From Bacteroidaceae bacterium (lineage in GTDB: Bacteria; Bacteroidota; Bacteroidia; Bacteroidales; Bacteroidaceae): DNA of 22,590 nucleotides. The stretch lies in the NCBI GenBank assembly GCA_016302435.1, contig JAEDNQ010000014.1, positions 1 to 22,590 of the forward strand, read 5' to 3'. The notes under the pieces were generated by a model, which ran no database searches, was not told where the DNA came from, and was given only the letters and a program-made list of their open reading frames with translations. Of the stretch, positions 7,712 to 14,257 are shown one piece after another. Both the position numbers and the translations under genes were made by a program. Position 1 is the stretch's first letter. Each line of letters begins with the position of its first letter.

Positions 7712-9442
7712 TTACATTGGCTGATCGACATAGTCGGTATCTCCGCCTTTGGGTTTGTTTGACTCGCCGAAGAGTATCTTTCTCTCGCGCTCCTCAGCCT
7801 TTGCCACCCAGTCTTCGGGGATGAAGCGCCAGTGGCCGAGGGGTTTGGGGTCGATGGCTCCTCGCTGCTTAATGTATTCGAGGAGATAGTGGCGTATGTC
7901 GTGCTCGCTGACGTGGATGATGCGCCTGTCTATCTCTTCCTTGGTGAGTCCTGCTCCCTTGGTTAGGAGTTCGCCTCCTCCGTTGGCTCTGTATGCCGTC
8001 ATGGCCACTGTGTAGGTGGCTGTTGGGGAGAAGGGAGAGCCGTCTTGCATGGAGAGGATGTTTACCATCTGTCCTGAGGGCTTGCGCACGTCGACCTCAT
8101 AGCGTATGCCGCATGCGGAGTCGAAGTTGAAGATGAAGTTGCGGAAGCCCATGCGTTTGGGATTGCTCTTCATGGGTCCGATGAGCAGGAGGGGGTCGTC
8201 GGGCGAGTGCATCTGCTGGATCCAGTTGGAGTAGCTCATCTCAAGGTAGTCTTTTACCTCTTGGCCTGTGAGGCGGAGGGTGTAGAGGTGATCCTCGAAG
8301 CGGTAGAGGTCGAAGAGGTTGCTCACCTTGATGTCGCCCGCATCTATGGAGGCATTGAAGAAGAGGGGGGCTGTGAAGGAGATATCTGCCTGGCTGACGT
8401 GGAGCTGGAGGTCTTGTATGAGGTCGATGTAGGCCGATGAGCCGAAGTAGGCGTCTGTGGCATCGACACGGTTGAGGAATGAGCCTATCTTCTGTGTGGC
8501 GAAGTGCTTGACTTTGTGGAGAGGATAGGAGAAGTGTTTCTTGAAAGATGCGCCATGCTGGTTGTGGAGGGTGCCGATGTAGTGTATAAGGCACTGCGTG
8601 TCGTGGTTAGTGACGTTGCCTTCGTCGTCAGTGTGGAAGGTGATGTCGGCTATGGCTATGTTGTAGGCATAGCATCCGGGGTTGACGCAGATGACTTTTC
8701 GTCCTGAGGGCGATGTTATTTCTTCGAGATTGTTGGCATGGTCGTGGCCGTAGAGGACGAGGTCGAATCCGTCGACCGACTCCACGGTCTCTCGGGTGGC
8801 ATTCTCCTTGTAGTCGGGTGTGTCGATGCCGTCGGCCATGCCAGAGTGCATGATGCCGATTATGTAGTCGGGCTCTTCTTCTTCCTGCACAGTCTTGACC
8901 CACTTGGCCGCGCTGTCCTTGATGTTTTCAAACTCCATGCCTTCCCATGTCTTCTTCGGAATCCAGTGGGGGATGGCTGGTGTGATGAAGCCGAGGACGG
9001 CAATCTTGAGTCCTTGACGGTAGAACATCTTGTAGGGTGGGAAGTAGGGCTGGCCTGTGGAGGTATCAATTACGTTGGCTCCGAGGATGGGGAAACTGCA
9101 CTCCTTGGTGTATTTGTCGAAGATGGCTTTGCCCATCTCTATGTCGTGGTTGCCTATGACTGCGACATCGTAGCCTATATAGTTGCAGATGTCGGCTACC
9201 TGATGGCGGCGGTTGATGCAGTGTGTGTTGAAATAGTAGGCTGTGGGCTCGCCTTGCAGCATGTCGCCTCCGTCGATGAGGAGCATGTTGCCTGGTGTCT
9301 CCTTTATGGCATGAGCTACGTAGGCATGTACCCTCTGGAGGCTTCCTTTGCCCCAGTGGTCATGTCGGAAATCGTAAGGAAAATAGTTGCCGTGTACATC
9401 GGTGGTAAATATTATTTTAAGATGTTTGTCTGTAGTGCTCAT
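7712..9442 (-). CDS. 5'-nucleotidase/2',3'-cyclic phosphodiesterase-family metallophosphoesterase
   Basis: This 576-residue protein combines an N-terminal calcineurin-like metallophosphoesterase domain (about 8-250) with a C-terminal 5'-nucleotidase substrate domain (about 310-540), as in UshA and its relatives. The metal-binding residues are visible: DVH (Asp15, His17), GGDML (Asp60), GNHD (Asn98, His99), MHSGMAD (His199) and GHDH (His233, His235). The C-terminal part contains FNFDSACGIRYEVDV and the NGGGELL motif typical of the family. No signal peptide or lipobox is present; the protein starts MSTTDKHLKIIFTTDVHG, so it appears cytoplasmic, unlike classical periplasmic UshA. Expected reactions are hydrolysis of nucleoside monophosphates or related phosphoesters, but the substrate is uncertain. 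It is a single-gene unit with its own -7 box and terminator. Confidence 0.9.
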   Translation of the reverse strand: MSTTDKHLKIIFTTDVHGNYFPYDFRHDHWGKGSLQRVHAYVAHAIKETPGNMLLIDGGDMLQGEPTAYYFNTHCINRRHQVADICNYIGYDVAVIGNHDIEMGKAIFDKYTKECSFPILGANVIDTSTGQPYFPPYKMFYRQGLKIAVLGFITPAIPHWIPKKTWEGMEFENIKDSAAKWVKTVQEEEEPDYIIGIMHSGMADGIDTPDYKENATRETVESVDGFDLVLYGHDHANNLEEITSPSGRKVICVNPGCYAYNIAIADITFHTDDEGNVTNHDTQCLIHYIGTLHNQHGASFKKHFSYPLHKVKHFATQKIGSFLNRVDATDAYFGSSAYIDLIQDLQLHVSQADISFTAPLFFNASIDAGDIKVSNLFDLYRFEDHLYTLRLTGQEVKDYLEMSYSNWIQQMHSPDDPLLLIGPMKSNPKRMGFRNFIFNFDSACGIRYEVDVRKPSGQMVNILSMQDGSPFSPTATYTVAMTAYRANGGGELLTKGAGLTKEEIDRRIIHVSEHDIRHYLLEYIKQRGAIDPKPLGHWRFIPEDWVAKAEERERKILFGESNKPKGGDTDYVDQPM

Positions 9443-9470
9443 GTGTTGCCTTGTTTGGTCAAATGAAGTA

Positions 9471-9478
9471 CAAAGTTA
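9471..9478 (-). promoter_or_regulatory. Putative -7 box of the metallophosphoesterase gene
   Basis: On the minus strand the sequence reads TAACTTTG, an exact TAnnTTTG match, 29 bases before the start codon. No TTG is found at the expected -33 position, so the call rests on the -7 box and its position. Confidence 0.5.
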
Positions 9479-9668
9479 TAAAAAATATATCACTTATGTG
9501 AAGTTTTTGAGTATATTTTCATGTCAGACCCTGCAAATGGTATCTATTTTGCTATGGAATATGGTGAAAAACGGTAGTCTGAAGGCATTTGCATGGTTTA
9601 AAGGCGCGACTCCATGCGGGTTGAGTGCTGGCTTAGGCCTCAAGGGCTACACATTATTTATATATATA

Positions 9669-9725
9669 CAAGCGAGCACACTTTATTTATATGCAATCGA
9701 GCGTAATTTAAACATGCAATCGAGC
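9669..9725 (+). repeat. Cluster of three CAAnCGAGC motifs
   Basis: CAAGCGAGC lies at 9669-9677, and CAATCGAGC at 9694-9702 and 9717-9725. The last two are part of an identical 13-mer, ATGCAATCGAGCG (9691-9703 and 9714-9726), 23 bases apart. The cluster is 84-140 bases upstream of the DnaJ-like gene, in the same orientation. Confidence 0.6.
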
Positions 9726-9808
9726 GCACATGATGATGTGCATACGTGTTTAGAGTATTAATCATGCTGGCGAAGCATCGTCGGCGGTAAAGAAAGGAAA
9801 GAAAGAAT

Positions 9809-10492
9809 ATGGCATTCATTGATTACTACAAGGTGATGGGCATCCCGAAGGATACTCCACAAGATAAGATAAAGGAGGCTTACCGCAAGCGCTCCAAGCA
9901 GTTTCATCCCGACCTTCATCCGGACGACCCAAAGGCTGCCGCTAAGTTTAAGTTGCTCAACGAGGCCAACGAGGTCTTGAGCGACCCGGAGAAGAGGCGC
10001 AAGTATGACCAGTATGGCGAAAACTGGAAGCAGGCTGACCAGTTCGGCGGCTTCGGAGCTGGTGCTGGCGGTGCTCAGGGCAATCCGTTTGGCGACTTCC
10101 ATTTCGACATGGGCGGCGGAGGAGGAGGCTTCTCCGACTTCTTCGAGCAGCTCTTCGGCGGCATGGGCGGAGGCAACATGCACACAGGAGGCCGTGGCAG
10201 AGCGAGACACTACTCCGAACCGAGGGAGCAGGAGGCTCATGTCACTGTCGACGCATGGACGGCCATGCTGGGCGGAGAGATTGTCATCAGCGCGCCTACG
10301 GGCAAGTTCAAGCTGAAAATTGAGCCCGGCACGCAGCCAGGGAAGAAAATGCGCATGAGGGGCAAGGGCGGACAGCTGTCAGACGGATCCAATGCCGACC
10401 TCATACTCGTCATAGACGTTGCCATACCGACCAACCTCAACGCTCAGCAGCGTGAGCTGATAGAGCAAGCGAGGAGAATGGGCAACGCGTGA
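9809..10492 (+). CDS. DnaJ/CbpA-like J-domain co-chaperone, short form
   Basis: The protein has 227 residues. An N-terminal J domain (about 4-70) contains the HPD motif (33-35) that stimulates Hsp70 ATPase, followed by a Gly/Phe-rich linker (about 79-130, with runs of Gly) and one C-terminal beta domain (about 142-225). That domain has VDAWTAMLGGEIVI and KFKLKIEPGTQPGKKMRMRGKG, closest in pattern to the second C-terminal domain of CbpA. E. coli CbpA is about 306 residues with two such domains; here only one fits, and no zinc-binding CxxCxGxG repeats are present. It is likely a cytoplasmic partner of DnaK. No CbpM-like gene is next to it. Confidence 0.85.
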   Translation: MAFIDYYKVMGIPKDTPQDKIKEAYRKRSKQFHPDLHPDDPKAAAKFKLLNEANEVLSDPEKRRKYDQYGENWKQADQFGGFGAGAGGAQGNPFGDFHFDMGGGGGGFSDFFEQLFGGMGGGNMHTGGRGRARHYSEPREQEAHVTVDAWTAMLGGEIVISAPTGKFKLKIEPGTQPGKKMRMRGKGGQLSDGSNADLILVIDVAIPTNLNAQQRELIEQARRMGNA

Positions 10493-10562
10493 TGCGCGTG
10501 GAGCTCGGGTCTGAGGTATGTACGTTTGATAGGACTCTTCAATATTTAGGACACTCACGATT

Positions 10563-10606
10563 TGGGGATGTCGCTGCAAAAGATAATGGGTTGCAGGGCA
10601 TCCCCA
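10563..10606. other. Nested hairpin between the DnaJ-like gene and corA
   Basis: The outer arms TGGGGATG (10563-10570) and CATCCCCA (10599-10606) pair exactly. Inner arms CTGCAA (10574-10579) and TTGCAG (10591-10596) also pair, giving 14 base pairs around an 11-base loop. A second stem, CATCAAAAA (10620-10628) with TTTTTGATG (10641-10649), follows. There is no T-run directly after the first hairpin. The pair could end the DnaJ-like transcript, but this is uncertain. Confidence 0.45.
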
Positions 10607-10671
10607 TATTGCATATTTGCATCAAAAAAGATAAAAAACATTTTTGATGGGAAAAAAGTCAGAAGAAAGCA

Positions 10672-10701
10672 TTGCCATTTCCGATGATAGTAGTAACTTT
10701 G
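10672..10701 (+). promoter_or_regulatory. Promoter of corA
   Basis: TTG (10672-10674) and TAACTTTG (10694-10701) are separated by 19 bases, a near-ideal Bacteroidetes primary-sigma promoter. The predicted transcription start near 10708 implies a leader of about 280 nt, the longest supported one in the window. Confidence 0.75.
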
Positions 10702-10861
10702 CAGACGATTTGCACAAGGGCTGGCGCAAAGGGCGGGCAATGGAACTGTCATAGCGCGAAAGACTGACGTTTTCTCCCTGTAGAAAGATGCTCGGCTGAC
10801 GTTTTGTCATGTCTCCTGCGTGCGGTCGCACAACGAGAGTATTAACTAATATTATTTAATC

Positions 10862-10903
10862 ATGGACGACTATCCTTCGAACAGTACAATCTGCCTGGGA
10901 TAA
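10862..10903 (+). CDS. Possible leader peptide upstream of corA
   Basis: ATG at 10862 opens a 13-codon frame, MDDYPSNSTICLG, ending with TAA. It is preceded by an A/T-rich stretch (TAACTAATATTATTTAATC) like those before the true genes here, and lies inside the predicted corA leader, 83 bases before the corA ATG and in a different frame. It may be a regulatory leader peptide or chance; there is no similarity evidence. Confidence 0.2.
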   Translation: MDDYPSNSTICLG

Positions 10904-10986
10904 GACTCACCTCTCACGCGGAGCTGAATGGGTCTTTGCCCCACTATTTGTATTTTGTTCATCCAAAGACCAAACATTCAGACTCA

Positions 10987-11913
10987 ATGCGAACTTACTG
11001 GAACTTTAAGTCAGGCATCAAGCACATCGATGCCTGGGAATCTAATTGTTGGGTACAGGTAACGTGCCCAACTGACGAAGACAGGGAATTTCTGGAAATG
11101 GAACTCGGCATGCCCGACTACTTCATGGACGACGTATCCGATGCCGATGAGCGCGCGCGTTACGACATGGACGAGGGCTGGCTCATGATTATCCTCCGCA
11201 TACCGCACCTGAAGAGCGTCTCCTCGCGCAGCCCGTACACGACCATACCGCTCGGTATCGTCATCAAGGGAGACCGCATCATCACAATCTGCAATCAGGA
11301 GACACGCATGATGCTCGACTTCATCAACCACCAGATGAGGCGCGGAGCAGGCTTTACCGATGCCTCCGACCTTGTCTTCCGACTCTTCCTCAGTGCTTCG
11401 GTGTGGTATCTGAAGTATCTGAAGCAGGTGAACAGCATCATAGAGAAGGCCAAGAGAGACCTTGACAAGCACATAGACAACAAGGACCTCGTCAACCTCT
11501 CACGCCTGCAGGACTCGCTCACCTATTTCGGCACTTCCATCAGAGGCAATGAGTCGCTGCTGAGCAAGCTTAAGTTCAGACTGCCCGTGGACGAGCTCGA
11601 CGCCGAACTCATCGAGGATGTCAACATCGAGATGAACCAGGCCAGGGAGACAACGGCTATCTACATCAATATCCTCGACTCAACCATGGACACCTACGCC
11701 AACATCATCAATAACAACATGAACACCGTCATGAGACTTCTCACGTCGCTCAACATGATCATCCTCTTCCCTACATTCATCACCAGCATGTTTGGCATGA
11801 ACCTAACCAACGGCATGGAGGACTGGGCCATGGGATTCCCCGTAGCCATCGTGGCATGTGTGGTCTGCACGGCACTCTCGCTGTGGTGGTTCAAAAGGAA
11901 GAAATGGCTCTGA
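10987..11913 (+). CDS. corA: CorA-family magnesium/divalent cation transporter
   Basis: CorA proteins form homopentameric channels for Mg2+ (and Co2+ or Ni2+) in the inner membrane. From ATG 10987 the protein has 308 residues. It has a large soluble N-terminal domain and a long helix (about 165-265) leading into the first membrane segment. The signature GMN motif is at 270-272 (FGMNLTNG), followed by the second membrane segment (MGFPVAIVACVVCTALSLWWF) and a basic C-terminus KRKKWL. The frame is open back to 10846, but no ATG lies there, and MRTYWNFKSGIKHIDAW matches the usual start of Bacteroidetes CorA proteins. It stands alone between unrelated genes, with its own promoter. Confidence 0.93.
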   Translation: MRTYWNFKSGIKHIDAWESNCWVQVTCPTDEDREFLEMELGMPDYFMDDVSDADERARYDMDEGWLMIILRIPHLKSVSSRSPYTTIPLGIVIKGDRIITICNQETRMMLDFINHQMRRGAGFTDASDLVFRLFLSASVWYLKYLKQVNSIIEKAKRDLDKHIDNKDLVNLSRLQDSLTYFGTSIRGNESLLSKLKFRLPVDELDAELIEDVNIEMNQARETTAIYINILDSTMDTYANIINNNMNTVMRLLTSLNMIILFPTFITSMFGMNLTNGMEDWAMGFPVAIVACVVCTALSLWWFKRKKWL

Positions 11914-12052
11914 TGAGGCTGAAGCGCTGCGAACTCACCCAAAAGATGCCCATTTGCCACTTGCTCCATACAATATCGTGCTAAAAATACCATATTTGAT
12001 GTTGAAGGGCATAAAAATCGAACAATTTGCAATTTATCTGAGTAGAAATTAG

Positions 12053-12060
12053 TAAATTTG
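12053..12060 (+). promoter_or_regulatory. Promoter -7 box of serC
   Basis: TAAATTTG is an exact TAnnTTTG match. A TTTG at 12026-12029 is upstream at 23 bases, slightly farther than usual for a -33 element. It is 77 bases before the serC start, and its downstream sequence GCAACGAAATT resembles that after the efflux promoter (GCAATCGAAATT). Confidence 0.6.
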
Positions 12061-12136
12061 CAACGAAATTCTAATAAACAGTAAACAAATCTCATTCTTG
12101 GGACAATCTATTTAATCAAAAATAATATCATCAGTA

Positions 12137-13204
12137 ATGAAAAAGTACAATTTCAATGCCGGCCCTTCTATCCTCCCTCGCGAGGTGATAGAACAGACCG
12201 CTCAGGCTTGTCTTGACTTCAACGGTTCAGGACTCTCACTCATGGAAATAAGCCACCGCGCTAAAGATTTCCAGCCAGTAGTTGACGAAGCGGTAGCTCT
12301 CTTCAAGGAACTCCTCAACATTCCAGAGGGTTACTCGGTACTCTTCCTCGGTGGCGGAGCAAGCCTTGAGTTCTGCATGGTGCCTTACAACTTCCTTGAG
12401 AAGAAGGCCGCATATCTCAACACAGGTGTGTGGGCAACAAAGGCAGAGAAGGAAGCTAAAGCATTTGGTGAAGTAGTGGAGGTGGCTTCTTCAGCCGACA
12501 AGAACTTCACTTACATTCCTAAGAATTTCGACATACCTACAGATGCCGATTATCTCCATATCACTACCAACAACACTATCTACGGTACAGAGCTCCGCAA
12601 GGACATCGACTCGCCCATTCCGCTCATCGCCGACATGTCGTCTGACATCTTCAGCCGTCCTGTAGACGTAAGCAAATATGCCATGATATATGGCGGCGCA
12701 CAGAAGAACCTCGCTATGGCAGGACTCACTTTCGTCATCGTCAAGGAAGATGCCCTCGGCAAGGTGTCACGCCACATCCCAACAATGCTCGACTACCGCA
12801 CACACGTGAAGAAGGGCTCTATGTTCAACACTCCTCCTGTAGTGCCTATCTACTCTGCTCTCCTGAACCTCCGCTACATGAAGGCTCACGGTGGCGTAGA
12901 GGCTATGCAGAAGCTCGCTGAGGAGCGCGCTGCCATCGTATACGAGGAGATAGACCGCAACAAACTCTTTGTCGGCACAGCAGAGGAGGACAGCCGCTCG
13001 CTCATGAACCTCACTTTCGTGCTCAAACCAGAATATCAGGAACTTCAGGACGAGTTCCTTAAGTTCGCCACAGCCCAAGGCATGGTAGGTGTCAAGGGAC
13101 ACAGAGACGTGGGCGGATTCCGCGCTTCTTGCTACAACGCCATGTCTATCGAGGGCGTGAAGGCTCTCGTGAAGTGCATGCAGGAGTTCGAAGCTGCTCA
13201 CTAA
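12137..13204 (+). CDS. serC: Phosphoserine aminotransferase SerC
   Basis: SerC is the PLP enzyme that converts 3-phosphohydroxypyruvate and glutamate to O-phosphoserine, the second step of serine synthesis; it can also act in pyridoxine synthesis. The 355-residue length is normal. The start KKYNFNAGPSILPREVIE is characteristic. The motif LFLGGGASLEF binds the cofactor phosphate, and the PLP lysine is Lys190 in YGGAQKNLAMAG. The C-terminal GVKGHRDVGGFRASCYNAM is a family signature. The serA gene follows 43 bases later, so the two are probably co-transcribed. Confidence 0.97.
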   Translation: MKKYNFNAGPSILPREVIEQTAQACLDFNGSGLSLMEISHRAKDFQPVVDEAVALFKELLNIPEGYSVLFLGGGASLEFCMVPYNFLEKKAAYLNTGVWATKAEKEAKAFGEVVEVASSADKNFTYIPKNFDIPTDADYLHITTNNTIYGTELRKDIDSPIPLIADMSSDIFSRPVDVSKYAMIYGGAQKNLAMAGLTFVIVKEDALGKVSRHIPTMLDYRTHVKKGSMFNTPPVVPIYSALLNLRYMKAHGGVEAMQKLAEERAAIVYEEIDRNKLFVGTAEEDSRSLMNLTFVLKPEYQELQDEFLKFATAQGMVGVKGHRDVGGFRASCYNAMSIEGVKALVKCMQEFEAAH

Positions 13205-13247
13205 GAAATACACACATACACACTTTTTCTATCTTAAAACCAAGAAA

Positions 13248-14168
13248 ATGGCAAAAGTACTTATCGCAACAGAGAAGCCATTTGCAGCTCCAGCTGTTGC
13301 AGGAATCAAAGACATCATCGAAGGAGCAGGCTTCGAACTTGCTCTTCTTGAGAAATATACAGAAAAGGCTCAACTCCTTGAGGCTGTGGCTGATGTGGAT
13401 GCCATCATCATCCGTTCTGACAAGGTCGACGCTGAGGTGCTCCACGCAGCTAAGAATCTGAAAATCGTTGTCAGAGCCGGTGCAGGATATGACAACGTTG
13501 ACCTCGAAGCCGCTACAGCCCACAACGTGGTGGTAATGAACACACCAGGACAGAATGCCAACGCAGTGGCTGAGCTCGTGCTCGGTCTGCTCGTCTTCAC
13601 AGTGCGCAACTTCTACAATGGCAAGGCTGGCTCAGAACTCATGGGCAAGAAGCTCGGCATCCTCGCCTTCGGCAATGTAGGCCGCAACGTGGCTCGCATA
13701 GCCAAGGGATTTGGCATGGAGGTGGCTGCATACGACGCTTACTGCCCAGCCGAGGTCATCACAGCTGCTGGCGTGGAGGCTGCCGCTTCACAGGCCGAAC
13801 TCTTCGAGACATGCGACATCGTCTCTCTCCACATACCTGCCACTGCCGAGACTAAGCAGAGCATCAACAAGGCTCTCGTCGGCTCCATGAAGAAGGGCGC
13901 CATCCTCATCAACACGGCGCGCAAGGAGGTCATCAACGAGCCTGAACTCCTCGAACTCATGGCTGAGCGCACTGACATAAAGTACATCACAGACATCAAG
14001 CCAGATGCTGATGCTGAGTTCGCCAAGTTTGAGGGACGCTATTTCTCCACTCCTAAGAAGATGGGCGCGCAGACAGCCGAAGCCAATACCAACGCTGGCC
14101 TCGCTGCTGCCAACCAGATTGTAGGATTTATCAAGGAAGGCATCACTAAGTTCCAGGTAAACAAGTAA
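13248..14168 (+). CDS. serA: D-3-phosphoglycerate dehydrogenase, short form, Lys in place of catalytic His
   Basis: This enzyme should oxidise 3-phosphoglycerate to 3-phosphohydroxypyruvate, the first step of serine synthesis. It has 306 residues and lacks the C-terminal ACT regulatory domain of E. coli SerA, so it is unlikely to be controlled by serine in that way. The NAD-binding loop reads AFGNVG (the first Gly of GxGxxG is Ala), and Arg225 in NTARKEV matches the catalytic Arg. The usual TPHIGG is replaced by TPKKMGAQT, so the catalytic His position holds Lys270. The Glu of the usual DVFxxEP stretch is also not recognisable (DIKPDAD). I recall the same His-to-Lys change in the Entamoeba enzyme and in Bacteroides relatives. 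The context with serC supports the assignment. Confidence 0.93.
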   Translation: MAKVLIATEKPFAAPAVAGIKDIIEGAGFELALLEKYTEKAQLLEAVADVDAIIIRSDKVDAEVLHAAKNLKIVVRAGAGYDNVDLEAATAHNVVVMNTPGQNANAVAELVLGLLVFTVRNFYNGKAGSELMGKKLGILAFGNVGRNVARIAKGFGMEVAAYDAYCPAEVITAAGVEAAASQAELFETCDIVSLHIPATAETKQSINKALVGSMKKGAILINTARKEVINEPELLELMAERTDIKYITDIKPDADAEFAKFEGRYFSTPKKMGAQTAEANTNAGLAAANQIVGFIKEGITKFQVNK

Positions 14169-14180
14169 TTATAGATAAAG

Positions 14181-14230
14181 AGCAGGTGAACATGCATTGT
14201 CAGAAAAAAACAATATGTTCACCTGCTTTA
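14181..14230 (+). terminator. Long hairpin between serA and the DUF1015 gene
   Basis: AGCAGGTGAACAT (14181-14193) pairs with ATGTTCACCTGCT (14215-14227). After a 2-base bulge, ATTGT (14196-14200) pairs with ACAAT (14210-14214), giving 18 base pairs and a 9-base loop. Only a short TT run follows. It lies 12 bases past the serA stop, so it may be a terminator or a stem that lowers expression of the downstream gene. Confidence 0.65.
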
Positions 14231-14257
14231 AAGTCCTAAGCATTATCATACCGACCT

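Larger units (their letters stand above)
9443..9808. other. Divergent intergenic region, metallophosphoesterase / DnaJ-like gene
   Basis: This 366-base region holds the minus-strand promoter box (9471-9478), three CAAnCGAGC motifs (9669-9725) and a small palindrome GCACAT-gatg-ATGTGC (9726-9741). I found no exact TAnnTTTG box on the plus strand ahead of the DnaJ-like gene. Short open frames here have no coding character. Confidence 0.55.
10493..10986. other. 494-base intergenic region ahead of corA
   Basis: There is no convincing gene here. The region holds two hairpins (10563-10606 and 10620-10649), a strong promoter (10672-10701) and a leader of about 280 nt. In the leader, CTGACGTTTT occurs twice (10764-10773 and 10796-10805), and there is a small stem GTGCG/CGCAC at about 10820-10832. 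A 13-codon frame, MDDYPSNSTICLG, runs 10862-10903 behind an A/T-rich stretch like that of real starts. I could not match the leader to a known riboswitch by eye. Confidence 0.5.

Noticed and set aside
8738..9466. 242-codon plus-strand frame over the metallophosphoesterase
   Set aside because: It mirrors the real minus-strand gene, which has all its metal ligands, a -7 box and a terminator.
10702..10860. Known riboswitch (M-box, yybP-ykoY or cobalamin) in the corA leader
   Set aside because: I could not find the conserved core bases of these classes by eye, so no class is assigned.
10936..10986. TTG start giving CorA 17 extra residues
   Set aside because: The ATG at 10987 gives the family's usual N-terminus; the extension has no family resemblance.
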